Shown here: positions 1-9,615 of the stretch, piece by piece | Layout of the letters: every line of letters begins with the position of its first letter | Numbering within the stretch: position 1 is the stretch's first letter | Position numbers and translations under genes: made by a program | The notes under the pieces: model-generated | Database searches by the model: none | Told to the model about the DNA's origin: nothing | What the model saw: the letters and a program-made list of their open reading frames with translations, nothing else | Assembly: GCA_958510825.1 (NCBI GenBank) | Contig: OY294049.1 | Span: 31,214,774 to 31,278,773 of the forward strand | Direction of reading: 5' to 3' | Source: Brachypterus glaber | Lineage: Eukaryota; Arthropoda; Insecta; Coleoptera; Kateretidae | DNA: 64,000 bases

Positions 1-2442
1 ATCTATTGAATTAAATTTATTTTTAAATTCTAAGGCTATGCCTTTGTTCATGTAAAAGTCTTTAGAAACGCAATGAGCTAGAGAAGTTTTTGAGTTAAAT
101 AAATCATCAGGAATGATTTTTAAGTTATCGTTTTCAATTTGTAAATTTTTATTTACAATTTCTTCGAATAAGTTTTGGTTATGACCTAAACGTGATAAAG
201 CATCGCAATTTGAATTTTCACGACCTTTTTTATATTTGATTTCGTACTGATAGTCCATTAATTTTAATCGCCACCGTAAAAGACGACTACATGGATCTTT
301 ACAATTATTTAACCATACTAAAGGCCTATGGTCACAAACTATGTCAAAAGGAATTGTGCCAAAGAGATATGGCCTAAAGTGTTTACATGATTCTACGATC
401 GCATAGAGTTCTTTATCCGTTGTCGAATATGCTCTTTGTGCTTTATTTAATGTTTTTGAAAAATAGGCAATAGGCAAATCTTTACCTATTTCACCTTGGG
501 ATAAGATTCCTGAAATACCATCGTTGGAAGCGTCTGTAGTTAAAATATATTTTTTACTGTGTACTGGAAATTGTAATATTGGTTCTTTAGTAAGAATAGT
601 TTTTAAATATTCGAAGGATTCTTGACATTTATTTGTCCATACAAATTTTGTGTCCTTTTTTAATAAAGAAGTAAGGGGTTTTGCGATAGAGGAAAAGTCT
701 TTAATGAATTTACGATAATAGTTGACTAGTCCTAAAAATATTTTTATTTCTCTTTGAGTTTTGGGAGGTTGAATTTTTGTTATTGCTTCTACTTTTTCTG
801 GATTAGGTTTTATACCCTTGTCTGATACTATATGACCTAGGAATTGAATTTCGTGATGCAAAAATTCACATTTATCAGGCTGTACTTTAAGATTATGTTC
901 ACGTAGACGTTGAAAAACTAATTTAATATTTTTAATGTGACTTTCTAAGTCAACTCCAAAAATAATTATATCGTCTAAGTAACAAAAACAAGCTATGCCT
1001 AACAAATCTGACAAGACAAGCGTCATCATACGACAGAACGTGTTCGGACTGGATTTTAAACCAAAGGGCATTCGATTGAATTCGTAATGTCCTGTAGGAG
1101 TAGAAAAAGCAGTTTTATGTTTATCTGATTCTTCCATTTCGATTTGATGGAAGCCAGATGAAAGATCTATAACAGTGAAATATTTTGCGTTACCTAACTT
1201 GTCCAAAATATTTTCTATATTAGGAAGAGGATAAATATCACCAATTGTGATATCATTAAGTTTTCTGTAATCAATTACGAGACGCCACTTCCTTTTTCCG
1301 GAAGCGTCTAGTTTCTTAGGAACGACCCATAAGTTACTAGAGTAAGGAGATTTTGAATTACGTATAATGTTTTGATTCAGCATATCTTTTATTTGAATAT
1401 TGACTTCATCTTCATGAATTCTAGGATATCTATATTGTTTACAAGAAATAGGAACGTCGTTTTTTGTATGAATAGCATGTTTAATTATATTGGTAGTAGT
1501 TAAGTATTCACCTTTTATATGAAATAAATCGGAAAATTCTTTACAAACTGTAAGAATATAATCTTTTTCTTTATTAGTTAAATGATTTGTGCGAAGTAAT
1601 TGTAACAGTTTATTTTCTCTATCTTTAGAGTTCAAGTTCACTTTATCTGTTTGAATATTATTTATCTCAGCAAAAGTCGCGATGTCTACTAATTCTACTG
1701 TGGGAATATCAATTGTTATTTCTTTTTGATTTAAGTTCAAAATAGGAACAATTGCTTTTTGATTGTCATTGTTTACCAAAATATCAGGTATAAAAGTATT
1801 TTTAAAAATTTCTTGTTTTTTTATAAGACCTGATTTTGAATTATTTGAAATATTAATTTCAGCTAAATAATGACAATTAGCAGGAACTTTGAGTTTAGCA
1901 GTAGAATTTGTAGTAGTTTCCAATGAGTTTTCTACAATATTTTTCATAGAAGTCTCATTCGAATTTTTATTTTCATTTTCTAGAAGAATATTTTCTGAGT
2001 TATTAAATTTAATTTTTTGATTATTTATAATTATTAAGTCATTACTGAAATCAATTAACACATTATGTTTTTTTAAAAAATCATTTCCTAATATTCCGTC
2101 ATAAATACTTTGAATTTCTAGTCCATTGACTACGTGACTTTTGTGTGGAATATTAAGATTGTTTATACTGAATTCCAGATCTGCTGACCCAAACGAATAA
2201 ATAGGTGCGTACGGAACAATGCCGTTGATTTCGATGACATCTTTTTTATTTAAAGGAGTTAAATGCGGAATAAGGGACGTTGACTTTATAATTGTTGAGG
2301 TAGAACCAGTATCAATTAAAAAAGTAATTTTACCATTTAATGCGTTTGACATATGAAAAGTTATTGTTTTTAAATTAGATTTTGAGTTATCATTTAGATT
2401 GAAGTTTACTGTTTTAATGTTAGATTTTGAGTTATCGCACAT
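1..2442 (-). CDS. pol: Ty3/gypsy pol polyprotein (PR-RT-RNase H-macrodomain start), partial
   Basis: An open frame of 814 codons from ATG 2442 to the window edge, one base out of register with gag and starting 8 bases beyond its stop. Read directly: aspartic protease active site FLIDTGST near residue 44 with the later ILGND motif; reverse transcriptase with VIDLSSGFHQ near 424 and YLDD near 488; RNase H with TTDAS near 635, then DKELYA and CDHRPL. The visible frame ends not with an integrase zinc finger but with SLAHCVSKDF followed by NKGIALEFK. That resembles the ADP-ribose-binding start of a TARG1/OARD1-type macrodomain. Integrase would be expected beyond the left edge. The function (proteolysis, cDNA synthesis) follows from the family; a role for the macrodomain is unknown. 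Confidence 0.9.
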   Translation of the reverse strand, partial: MCDNSKSNIKTVNFNLNDNSKSNLKTITFHMSNALNGKITFLIDTGSTSTIIKSTSLIPHLTPLNKKDVIEINGIVPYAPIYSFGSADLEFSINNLNIPHKSHVVNGLEIQSIYDGILGNDFLKKHNVLIDFSNDLIIINNQKIKFNNSENILLENENKNSNETSMKNIVENSLETTTNSTAKLKVPANCHYLAEINISNNSKSGLIKKQEIFKNTFIPDILVNNDNQKAIVPILNLNQKEITIDIPTVELVDIATFAEINNIQTDKVNLNSKDRENKLLQLLRTNHLTNKEKDYILTVCKEFSDLFHIKGEYLTTTNIIKHAIHTKNDVPISCKQYRYPRIHEDEVNIQIKDMLNQNIIRNSKSPYSSNLWVVPKKLDASGKRKWRLVIDYRKLNDITIGDIYPLPNIENILDKLGNAKYFTVIDLSSGFHQIEMEESDKHKTAFSTPTGHYEFNRMPFGLKSSPNTFCRMMTLVLSDLLGIACFCYLDDIIIFGVDLESHIKNIKLVFQRLREHNLKVQPDKCEFLHHEIQFLGHIVSDKGIKPNPEKVEAITKIQPPKTQREIKIFLGLVNYYRKFIKDFSSIAKPLTSLLKKDTKFVWTNKCQESFEYLKTILTKEPILQFPVHSKKYILTTDASNDGISGILSQGEIGKDLPIAYFSKTLNKAQRAYSTTDKELYAIVESCKHFRPYLFGTIPFDIVCDHRPLVWLNNCKDPCSRLLRWRLKLMDYQYEIKYKKGRENSNCDALSRLGHNQNLFEEIVNKNLQIENDNLKIIPDDLFNSKTSLAHCVSKDFYMNKGIALEFKNKFNSID

Positions 2443-2450
2443 ATTTAAGG

Positions 2451-3575
2451 TTACTGGTTTGAAGGAAATGCCGCTAAGTTGGTTCCTTGAGACTGTGGGG
2501 CATTGGACGCAGTCGGAACTGGCGAGTTTAAAGAATTAGAATTTGTTTGATTTGTATTTATATGGTTTACTCTTGGATTTTGTAGATTTCTTTGATTATT
2601 ATTGAATTGTCGCTTACGACATTCGTTAATTAAATGTCCATTCTTTTTGCAGTAATTGCAAAATTTTTGATTATAACTAGTATTTTGAGCTGAGTTAGGA
2701 TTTTGATAAGAGTTATAAGAGTTATAAGAGTTATGATTTGTATTTGAGTGCCCTGCTGTAGCTGCAGGAGGTGGCCTATAAGGACCACGGGATTTTCGAC
2801 AATTTTGAGTTGAATGTGTACCGCTTTTGCAGTTTTTACAATAAATATTAGAACTTGAATGAGGTTTATTTTTTGTATAGTTTATAATTTTTTCCTCTTG
2901 GAGAGCTAAATTGTAAGCATCATTTAAGGTACTAATTTCGCGTGCCCTTAGCATTTGGCTAATTTCAGGCTTGCAATGGATAATGAAACGACGCAGTGCA
3001 GTCCTTTGAATTGCCCTTTTTAGTCCGGGCAAGTCTTCAGGAGACTCACAACTATTGACCTCTGACTGTATGCAACAATTTTTTACTTTTTCCATTCTTT
3101 TGAAAAAATCGGTTATTGATTCGTTGGCGAATTGCTTAATGGTTTCCAGTTCCTCGTGAGCCTGAACTGGATGTTTTGATTGCCCATAGTATTGTTTTAA
3201 TTTAGTTTTTAATTGATACCAAGAATCAATCTCCGACATTTCGATTTCATTAACAACATTATTAGAAACTTGTGATACTACATATAAAAATAGACTATCG
3301 GTTTGATTTTCCGTCGCTAAGGAAAATGCACTATTGGTATTTTGAATGAAAGTACTCAACTGTAATCGATCACCTGCAAATGGCTGTATAAATTTAAATA
3401 GAACTGTTAATGGTAATTCTATTGGTTGCCTCCTAACGGAGTTAACAGATTCTTCATCTGTGTATTGAGTTTGATTAAGATTAGTATCTTGAATTTGAGA
3501 ATCAAGTGGTTTTTGTGAACCACCAGGATGAGATTCTTTTGAATCTTGATATAAGTTTAAGTTGTCTTGTGACAT
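2451..3575 (-). CDS. gag: Ty3/gypsy gag with two zinc knuckles
   Basis: A 374-residue ORF starting at ATG 3575. The N-terminal region is polar; the middle (about residues 55-230) looks like a capsid, with the run QFANESITDFFKRM typical of retrotransposon gag. Two CCHC zinc knuckles follow near residues 247-260 (CKNCKSGTHSTQNC) and 307-320 (CNYCKKNGHLINEC), separated by an Asn/Tyr-rich spacer with an NSY repeat. The C-terminal tail is Asn/Gln/Ser-rich. It would package element RNA. The stop is followed 8 bases later by the pol ATG, so pol is expressed by frameshifting or re-initiation; I cannot say which. The ORF is uninterrupted. Confidence 0.9.
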   Translation of the reverse strand: MSQDNLNLYQDSKESHPGGSQKPLDSQIQDTNLNQTQYTDEESVNSVRRQPIELPLTVLFKFIQPFAGDRLQLSTFIQNTNSAFSLATENQTDSLFLYVVSQVSNNVVNEIEMSEIDSWYQLKTKLKQYYGQSKHPVQAHEELETIKQFANESITDFFKRMEKVKNCCIQSEVNSCESPEDLPGLKRAIQRTALRRFIIHCKPEISQMLRAREISTLNDAYNLALQEEKIINYTKNKPHSSSNIYCKNCKSGTHSTQNCRKSRGPYRPPPAATAGHSNTNHNSYNSYNSYQNPNSAQNTSYNQKFCNYCKKNGHLINECRKRQFNNNQRNLQNPRVNHINTNQTNSNSLNSPVPTASNAPQSQGTNLAAFPSNQ

Positions 3576-3584
3576 CTTGATTTA

Positions 3585-3645
3585 GTAGATTTAAGAGAGT
3601 TTGTAGATTTAAGAGAGTTTGTAGATTTAAGAGAGTTTGTAGATT
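3585..3645. repeat. 18-bp tandem repeat in gypsy leader
   Basis: The unit gtagatttaagagagttt is repeated a little over three times just upstream of the gag start on the minus strand. It lies in the untranslated leader; function unknown. Confidence 0.8.
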
Positions 3646-3978
3646 TGGAATTAGACTTTGAATTTGTAATATTATTTTGAGTTATCGTGACTTATTTCGA
3701 GTTTGAATATCAGTTTATTGATGCAATTTGAATAGGAATTGGAATTGGAATTAGAACTTTCTTATACCAAAAGAAAAACTTGAAAAATTGACTTACCAAA
3801 ATTACGTTTAGCGATGTAAATTAATCCACTGTTGGAAGTCGTCGGATAGCTATGCGTCCTCGTTCCAGTCGAACTTCACTTCACCAAACAATCAGGAGAA
3901 AGGAGAAAGGCGTGATGTGGCTTCTTCACCGTAAAGAGTTGAAACTCACGTCAAAATGTCACTTTTAACTCGGATGTA

Positions 3979-3995
3979 TCCCACTTCTGACACCA
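3979..3995 (-). promoter_or_regulatory. Primer binding site of gypsy element
   Basis: Minus strand TGGTGTCAGAAGTGGGA begins five bases after the LTR end. It starts with TGG, the complement of a tRNA CCA end. The rest looks like the 3' end of a tRNA-Leu, but that identity is from memory and unchecked. Confidence 0.75.
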
Positions 3996-4000
3996 ATTTA

Positions 4001-4325
4001 TGTTGTATGCCTCGACACACAGACAAAGTTTTTAAAAAGGTTTTTCTGACACCAGGTTATAAGTTACCAACTTGTAAGTCAACAGGTTTTTATTTAGTTT
4101 AGAAAGTTATTTATTTGGTAGATTTAGGTAAATAAGTCACTTGGTTGGTTATTACAACTTTAATTACAACTTTAAAATAAACTGACAGAGTAACGTGCTC
4201 TATGATGGCTAGATTCAAACTGTTCTATTGGCACGAGAGCAATTTGCTTATATAGAAAAATAGACAATGCTTAGATAAGGGAAAAGTAAATAACAAAGGG
4301 GGGCTCTGTTATGGGGGGTGCCAAC
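4001..4325 (-). repeat. 5' LTR of gypsy element
   Basis: About 325 bp on the minus strand, starting TGTTGGCACC and ending GCATACAACA, so the ends form TGTTG/CAACA inverted repeats. A TATA box (TATATAAGC, about 4246-4254) lies in the middle. The 3' end is set by the adjacent primer binding site and the 5' end by the point where LINE coding sequence stops. The partner LTR is outside the window, so the exact ends are inferred. Confidence 0.8.
4246..4254 (-). promoter_or_regulatory. TATA box in gypsy LTR
   Basis: Minus strand TATATAAGC within the LTR, about 70 bases downstream of the LTR start; the likely core promoter of the element. Confidence 0.55.
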
Positions 4326-4691
4326 AATATATACCTAAATATTTTACGTTTTGCGCATTTTCTATTTTAATACAAGAACAATTTAAACAGTTTTCCGTTT
4401 CGTGTATGGTTAGATGTGGTATTTTTGGTACTTTCTGCTCGTAAGAAGTAAAAGCTAGATATTTTGTTTTATCATAATTTAATTTAAGTAGTTTTTCGTC
4501 AAACCAATGTTTTAGTTTTTGCAAAATATTTTCCGCCTTTATTCGAACTTCCTCCCATGTATTTCCCTCGACATATACCGCTGTGTCATCCGCAAAAGAC
4601 ACCACAACACAGTCTTCTTGACAATACAGGGAATTTATATAGAGTATAAAAAATAGAGGTCCCAATATAGTTCCCTGTGGCGTTCCAACAC
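4326..4691 (-). pseudogene. LINE reverse transcriptase fragment cut by gypsy LTR
   Basis: Minus strand encodes the RT palm region: GVGTPQGTILGPLFF, then the catalytic motif VSFADDTAVY, then the downstream stretch ending NVKYLGIY. The frame runs straight into the LTR at 4325 and stops soon after. Both the 5' part of the LINE and the sequence on the other side of the gypsy insertion are missing from this window. FADD with downstream YLGI is typical of jockey/CR1/RTE-like LINEs; I cannot assign the clade. Confidence 0.85.
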
Positions 4692-6353
4692 CACTTTGTC
4701 GTTTTGTTTCGATTTTTCGTGGTTTCTGTCAGTTTTTTTCACCTGCGTTATTTTTGTCCACTGCACCCACGTTTTTCTTATCACTATCACAGTTTTCAAG
4801 CCAAATGACGTCTCTGCTGTCAAAAATTTACCTGACGGAGTTGAAATTTCTGTTTTCAATTAAAATTTAACAATTTCACATTTACGCTTGTTACTTTTTA
4901 GGTTATGTTCGTGTGGCAACATCGCACTGATTCAGGACTGTTTACCTAGTGTTCTGTGCTGTTTACCAATTGAACTCAATGACGTGCTGTTAAAAAGGCG
5001 TGTTTTTAAAAAAAAAATATAACTCGACAACCAATGTGTACATTTTTTTTTTGTCTCCGGAAAACATTTCAGTTTGGTCTAGAGAATATATATATATATA
5101 CAGAGCGGTCCAAAAGTCACCCCCCCCTCTTAACTTTTGAACGAGTTTAGATATCGACTTCAAATTTGGAACTCTTAAATAAGGCAACTTAAACTATCTT
5201 TAAGCATCAAATATAGATACTTTTAGCTCTTAAAATGTGGGCAGGGGGCATGGGGCGACATTTTTTTAACTGTATATTTTTTATTTTTTTCAACATTTTT
5301 TTTGGGTTGAAAATGGGTATTTTTGTCAAAATTTCTCTAAAAAATCCAAACAATTTTTTAAAAATGCCTAATTTCATAATGAAAAAAAGTAAATTATACT
5401 TTTAAACTAATTTTAGTTGACATAAATAAAAATTAACAAAAAAAAAACTTAAAAATTTATTTTTTAGCACAAAAAACTGAAAAATCAAAACCTTAAAAAG
5501 CATGTTTAAAATGTTTAAAAATGTATGATTATATAGAGAATTTTAATATATATATTTAATATTTAATATATATGTAGGAGACTCAAAAGCCCCCCCCCCT
5601 CAAAAAAATTTGGACCTGGTTACGCCTCTGAGTAACGATAGTGTTAAAATCAAATTCAATTTTACGATTTTTTTAAATATTTATATTGTGGATGCAATAA
5701 CGAACTAGTATGACATAAAAGTTTGTGTGCACCACGGGTATTAATAGATGTGTATGCTCCCAGGTGACTTACAAACAAAGATCGTCGCCCTCAGGGATAC
5801 TTATCTACCTTGGTACATAAATATTTTTCTTAGATTTTGTTTTGAAATTTTCATTTATAGTTGTCATTTAAAATTAGTGTAAAAGTATAATTTAAATTTT
5901 TGTATCATGAAAATAATTATTAAACAAAAATTGTTTGATTTTTTTTAAGAAATTTTGACACCCTCAAAATTTTTTCGAAAAAATAAAAAATCTATGGTCG
6001 AATAGAGAATTTTACAAGCTTTAAAATGATTTATCACCCAAACTCCTTTCCGTTAAAAAAATATTCCCCCTTGCACCCCTGCCTCCATTGTGTCCGCTAA
6101 ACATATTACATAACACTATTATGTGCTTCAATTAAGCTCTTATAACTTTTGTTTTTAATTTTTTTATAATATATCTAGCCGTTATTAAAATATTAAAAAT
6201 TTTCAGGATAAACTCTGTATAATAGAATGCGTAGCATTACATATCTTCACGGCTTATTATAGTTTAATATAAAATTGTATTGAAATTATTTTATTTTTTA
6301 TACCTATTAATATAAAAATAAAATAAAATAATTATTTTTGTAAAATTGTAATT
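4692..6353. other. No gene; AT-rich repeat-derived DNA
   Basis: Short ORFs only, none with a recognisable domain. It holds a TA microsatellite (about 5087-5100), one copy of a dispersed repeat at 5101-5260, a C-run near 5589 and long A/T runs. Confidence 0.6.
5101..5260 (+). repeat. Dispersed repeat A, copy 1
   Basis: Starts with gcggtccaaaagtcaccc and runs through atatcgacttcaaatttgg and ttaaaatgtgggcaggggg. The same order of blocks recurs at 17461-17620 and, inverted, at 59266-59405. No coding capacity is visible. Confidence 0.75.
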
Positions 6354-6520
6354 GTAATTCCATGGTAACTCACGTTACATCTGCAGAAGAAATTACACCT
6401 TTGTTATTTGTTATTTTTAAAGTTTTTAAAGGTTATTTGTTAAAAAATGATAATATAATAAAATATTTAAAAGAAAGTATCTTTTTTCTGCGGCTGTAAC
6501 GTGAGTTACCATGGAATTAC
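6354..6520. mobile_element. MITE-like element, copy 1 (GTAATTCCATGG ends)
   Basis: About 167 bp with near-perfect terminal inverted repeats: left gtaattccatggtaactcac, right gtgagttaccatggaattac. A second, longer copy lies at 60010-60285. No ORF. Confidence 0.85.
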
Positions 6521-8740
6521 CCAAAATAGTTAGTTTTATTTCAAATAAAAGTTTTTTACTGAAAATATACGTCATGCGACTTAAATAATCCGTTACTGGT
6601 TTTATGTAAAATTATCTTCTACATAAATCATTTAAATAATACTATTCAAAATGACATTTATTATTTTTTAAAATTGGTGCACGCTACTAGTTTTTACGTT
6701 TTTTAGCTGCCTTCCGGCCATTTGACAGCTTTCCAATTTTACACTTTAGAGGTGGGTAAATAAGTGTTTCGCCAGAATTTTTTGGTGGGTGTCACTCAAA
6801 GGGGTGGTTTTGAAACCTACCCCCAAAAACTTAAAATACTTTATTCGACCCCTATTATATAACCAAAAATTCTAATATATATTTTGTAGTGTTAGTGAGT
6901 AGCTACAATTTGTTTTTTTAATCTTTGAAATATCTGAAATAGTTACCGAGAAAATCAACTTTAAAGTTTTTTTTAATTTATGCTATTATTACCCTAGGGG
7001 ATGGGGTAGGGGTCTGAAATTGGAGTGAGTTATATTTGAGGTCAAGGGTGTTACGTAACGGGATCAAAAAGTTAAATTATAGCGGGGGCAGTTTTCATAT
7101 GGTTAGTCTGCTAGACTCTTTATCACTAAACATTGTGTTAAGTTTTTCTTGTACGATTTTTTATAATTTAAGCCTGGACAAAAGCTTTCAGGTTTGGACT
7201 TTGATATGATCATTTTTCTACAAGCTCTTGAAAAACGGAAAAAAATATTTTCAAGAGCATTTTTCTCTAAAACGGAAAAACTCTAGCGATTTACTAAAGA
7301 TATTCGGAATCAGCTAAAAAAACAATATCGGAATCGTCTAACAACATACGGATTTTTTTTTGTCAAAGATTCTGCATAAGAGTATTTAACATTATTTACC
7401 AAAAACAAGTTTTCTGGATTAAGCTGTAAATGGTTCTGTAATGTGAAGACCTTCTGCTACCATGATTCATAATCAGATTTTTCTGTAGAGCTACTTCATC
7501 TCATTAATACTTCAGGAATGCCGTGTATGGGAAACTTATTGAAAAAATTCAATCACATACAGTTTTGTTACAATTAGCATGTCCATTACCAGTTTTGTCA
7601 AATTCGTGTATTTTTAAAAGTAATGTAGCACTATGAGTTTAGACCAGCCATGTGACACTCACGTGACACGCAGTTTTAACGAGCTTTTACGTGTTACTTA
7701 TTGACTGAAAACCGCCAGATGGCGAAATAGTCTATGAGCGCGATTTAAAGCCTTCTAGATTTTTCTAGTTCAAATGTAGATTTTTTTTCAGGCCAATCAG
7801 AACATAGCAAATCTTGGCATGGATTTCGACAACTGCCACAAAAATGAAGCACACACTATTTCATTAATAAGTCGCTGAAAAAAAGTGCTAGATGAGTTCT
7901 GAAAACAGAATAAAAAAGTGCATGAAATTATATACAAATTAATGTATGATTTGTATAGTTTCATCCAAAATTGGACATTTATACTATAAACTAAACTATA
8001 CCCTTTTCAAATGTCACTCGGTTGGTATAGCTGACAAGAAACCATGCCAATTACACTGAAGTTTCGATATCTCCACTAACAATACGGACATAATTAGAAA
8101 TATGATTAAATTTTAATCTATTTTATGCATTATATTTGAGTTTTGAGCAAAATTTTACATAATACACAGCTTTCTAAAATGAACTATAAACTTAGAGAAT
8201 AGTTCATACGACGAATTCCGATCACTGCCGAAAGATCTGATCGTATCCGTGATTTTGCCAAAATGACGTTCGTTTCAAAATAAATGTCAATTTTTATAAT
8301 ATAAAGCGATTTAAATGAAAAGCTGTGAAGGTTTTTTTATACCTATTATAATAATAACCTATTATAATAATGTACACATAAAAATAGGTTTACTACAACA
8401 TAGGAAATTATTTTAAAATTATTTTTTGTCCATGAAATTGGAGGCACTCACTTAAGTTGTTACATCATGAATATTTAAATTATTTGGATTTGGCAGATTA
8501 TGCAAAAGATTTTTAAATGTTGTAGGACTGTTTTATTTGTATTTGTGATAGTGTTTGAATTAAAAGTTCTGTACTAAACTGTTTGAAATTTTTTTGTTAA
8601 TAAAGAAGAGTAGCTACTAAGGGGTCGTCCATAAAATACGTCACGCAAATTGACCAAAATTCGTACACTTCATACCCCGTTTCTCGCGTTATCAAAGGAT
8701 GTAGAGATTTTATATTTTGGCTACCCCCCACCCCGGGGGT
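6521..8740. other. No gene; AT-rich noncoding DNA
   Basis: No supported ORF or RNA gene. Near 8622 the motif ggggtcgtccataaaatacg marks the start of a short repeat whose following block (cataccccgtttctcgcg) recurs at about 20299-20431. Confidence 0.5.
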
Positions 8741-9195
8741 GTATTTAATTTTTCGTCCACGAACCGTGAAATTTCACCCTCAAATTAATTTTTCTCGAAA
8801 ACGGTTAGTCCTACAGTGTTACAACAAGGTACCTTTTTTATGCATTTTGACCTGAGGAATAATACACCAAAAATAAAATTACAAAAAAATTACATAGAAA
8901 AAAAGTTTGGGACAAAAACTGATAAGGCACCCCGTTTCGCACGCCCCTGGTTAAAATAAGTACATGAAAATAATATACGAAGATGGGCCTTATTAAGATT
9001 AGTTCACGTGCAAAAACTCGTTGCTATATCTTAAAGGGTTCCCAAGTTAATTAAAAACCGAATTTTTTAGCCACTTTCAAAGGGTTGTAGCTCCCTTACG
9101 ACTCATTTTTAGACATGTTTATAGGAATTTTTTGTCATATTTTCCCCTTAAAACTTCAATCCTATTTTAAATACACCGCGTATACAGGATGTTTT
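8741..9195. repeat. Dispersed repeat B fragment
   Basis: Shares ordered blocks with 19194-19832 and 62640-63740: tttttcgtccacgaaccgtg, tttctcgaaaacggtta, aaaagtttgggaca, ggttgtagctccctta, and an end resembling taaatacaccgcgtata. It has only one arm of the inverted-repeat structure seen in the other copies. Confidence 0.7.
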
Positions 9196-9480
9196 GTAAT
9201 TCGTGTCATTAAAAAAAAAACACAACACTATGAGACTACAGAAATCGATTCCCGTGAAAAAAAAAATTTTTTTCGAAAAAAAAAATAAAATAAACCCCTT
9301 ATCCTTCCGTTATTCGTCGCAGCTGATTAAAGGTGCAATGACCGCTGATGTTACAGCGTTGTCAAATTTACACACTTTATTGATTTTTATTTAAATCGAT
9401 GTAAAATCTTTTTTCGTATGTGTTGTTAGTAAAAGGCATTAAAATCTAAAAATAAAATTGAAAACCTCAAATATCCTTTT

Positions 9481-9615
9481 TCTGCAGACTCTACACCTCA
9501 ACAACGACAATTTATGGTTTCTCTTAGGGATGAATTTTCCAAACGTGTAGAAAATGGTGAAAATTTAACTATAAAGTATATAAATAATATACCTCAAATA
9601 GTACAGAAAAACTAA
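9481..9615 (+). pseudogene. LINE ORF1 C-terminal remnant
   Basis: In the frame of 9481, codons read through LRDEFSKRVENGEN to a TAA at 9613-9615, overlapping the start of ORF2 by about 28 bases in another frame. There is no recognisable zinc knuckle in what remains. It is called ORF1 because of its position directly before, and overlapping, the endonuclease ORF. Confidence 0.55.

Larger units (their letters stand above)
1..4325 (-). mobile_element. Ty3/gypsy LTR retrotransposon, 5' part (runs off left edge)
   Basis: Read on the minus strand the order is LTR (4325-4001), primer binding site, leader, gag (3575-2451), then pol (2442-1), which is still open at the window edge. gag and pol have no stop or frameshift, so the visible part looks recent. 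The outer LTR edge cuts into a LINE reverse transcriptase ORF, so the element inserted into an older LINE. The 3' part (rest of pol, any env, 3' LTR) lies outside the window, so intactness, target-site duplication and LTR identity cannot be judged. Confidence 0.9.

Noticed and set aside
4635..4859. 74-codon minus-strand ORF beside the LINE RT fragment
   Set aside because: It overlaps the RT in another frame and shows no domain; it may be old LINE or unrelated sequence.
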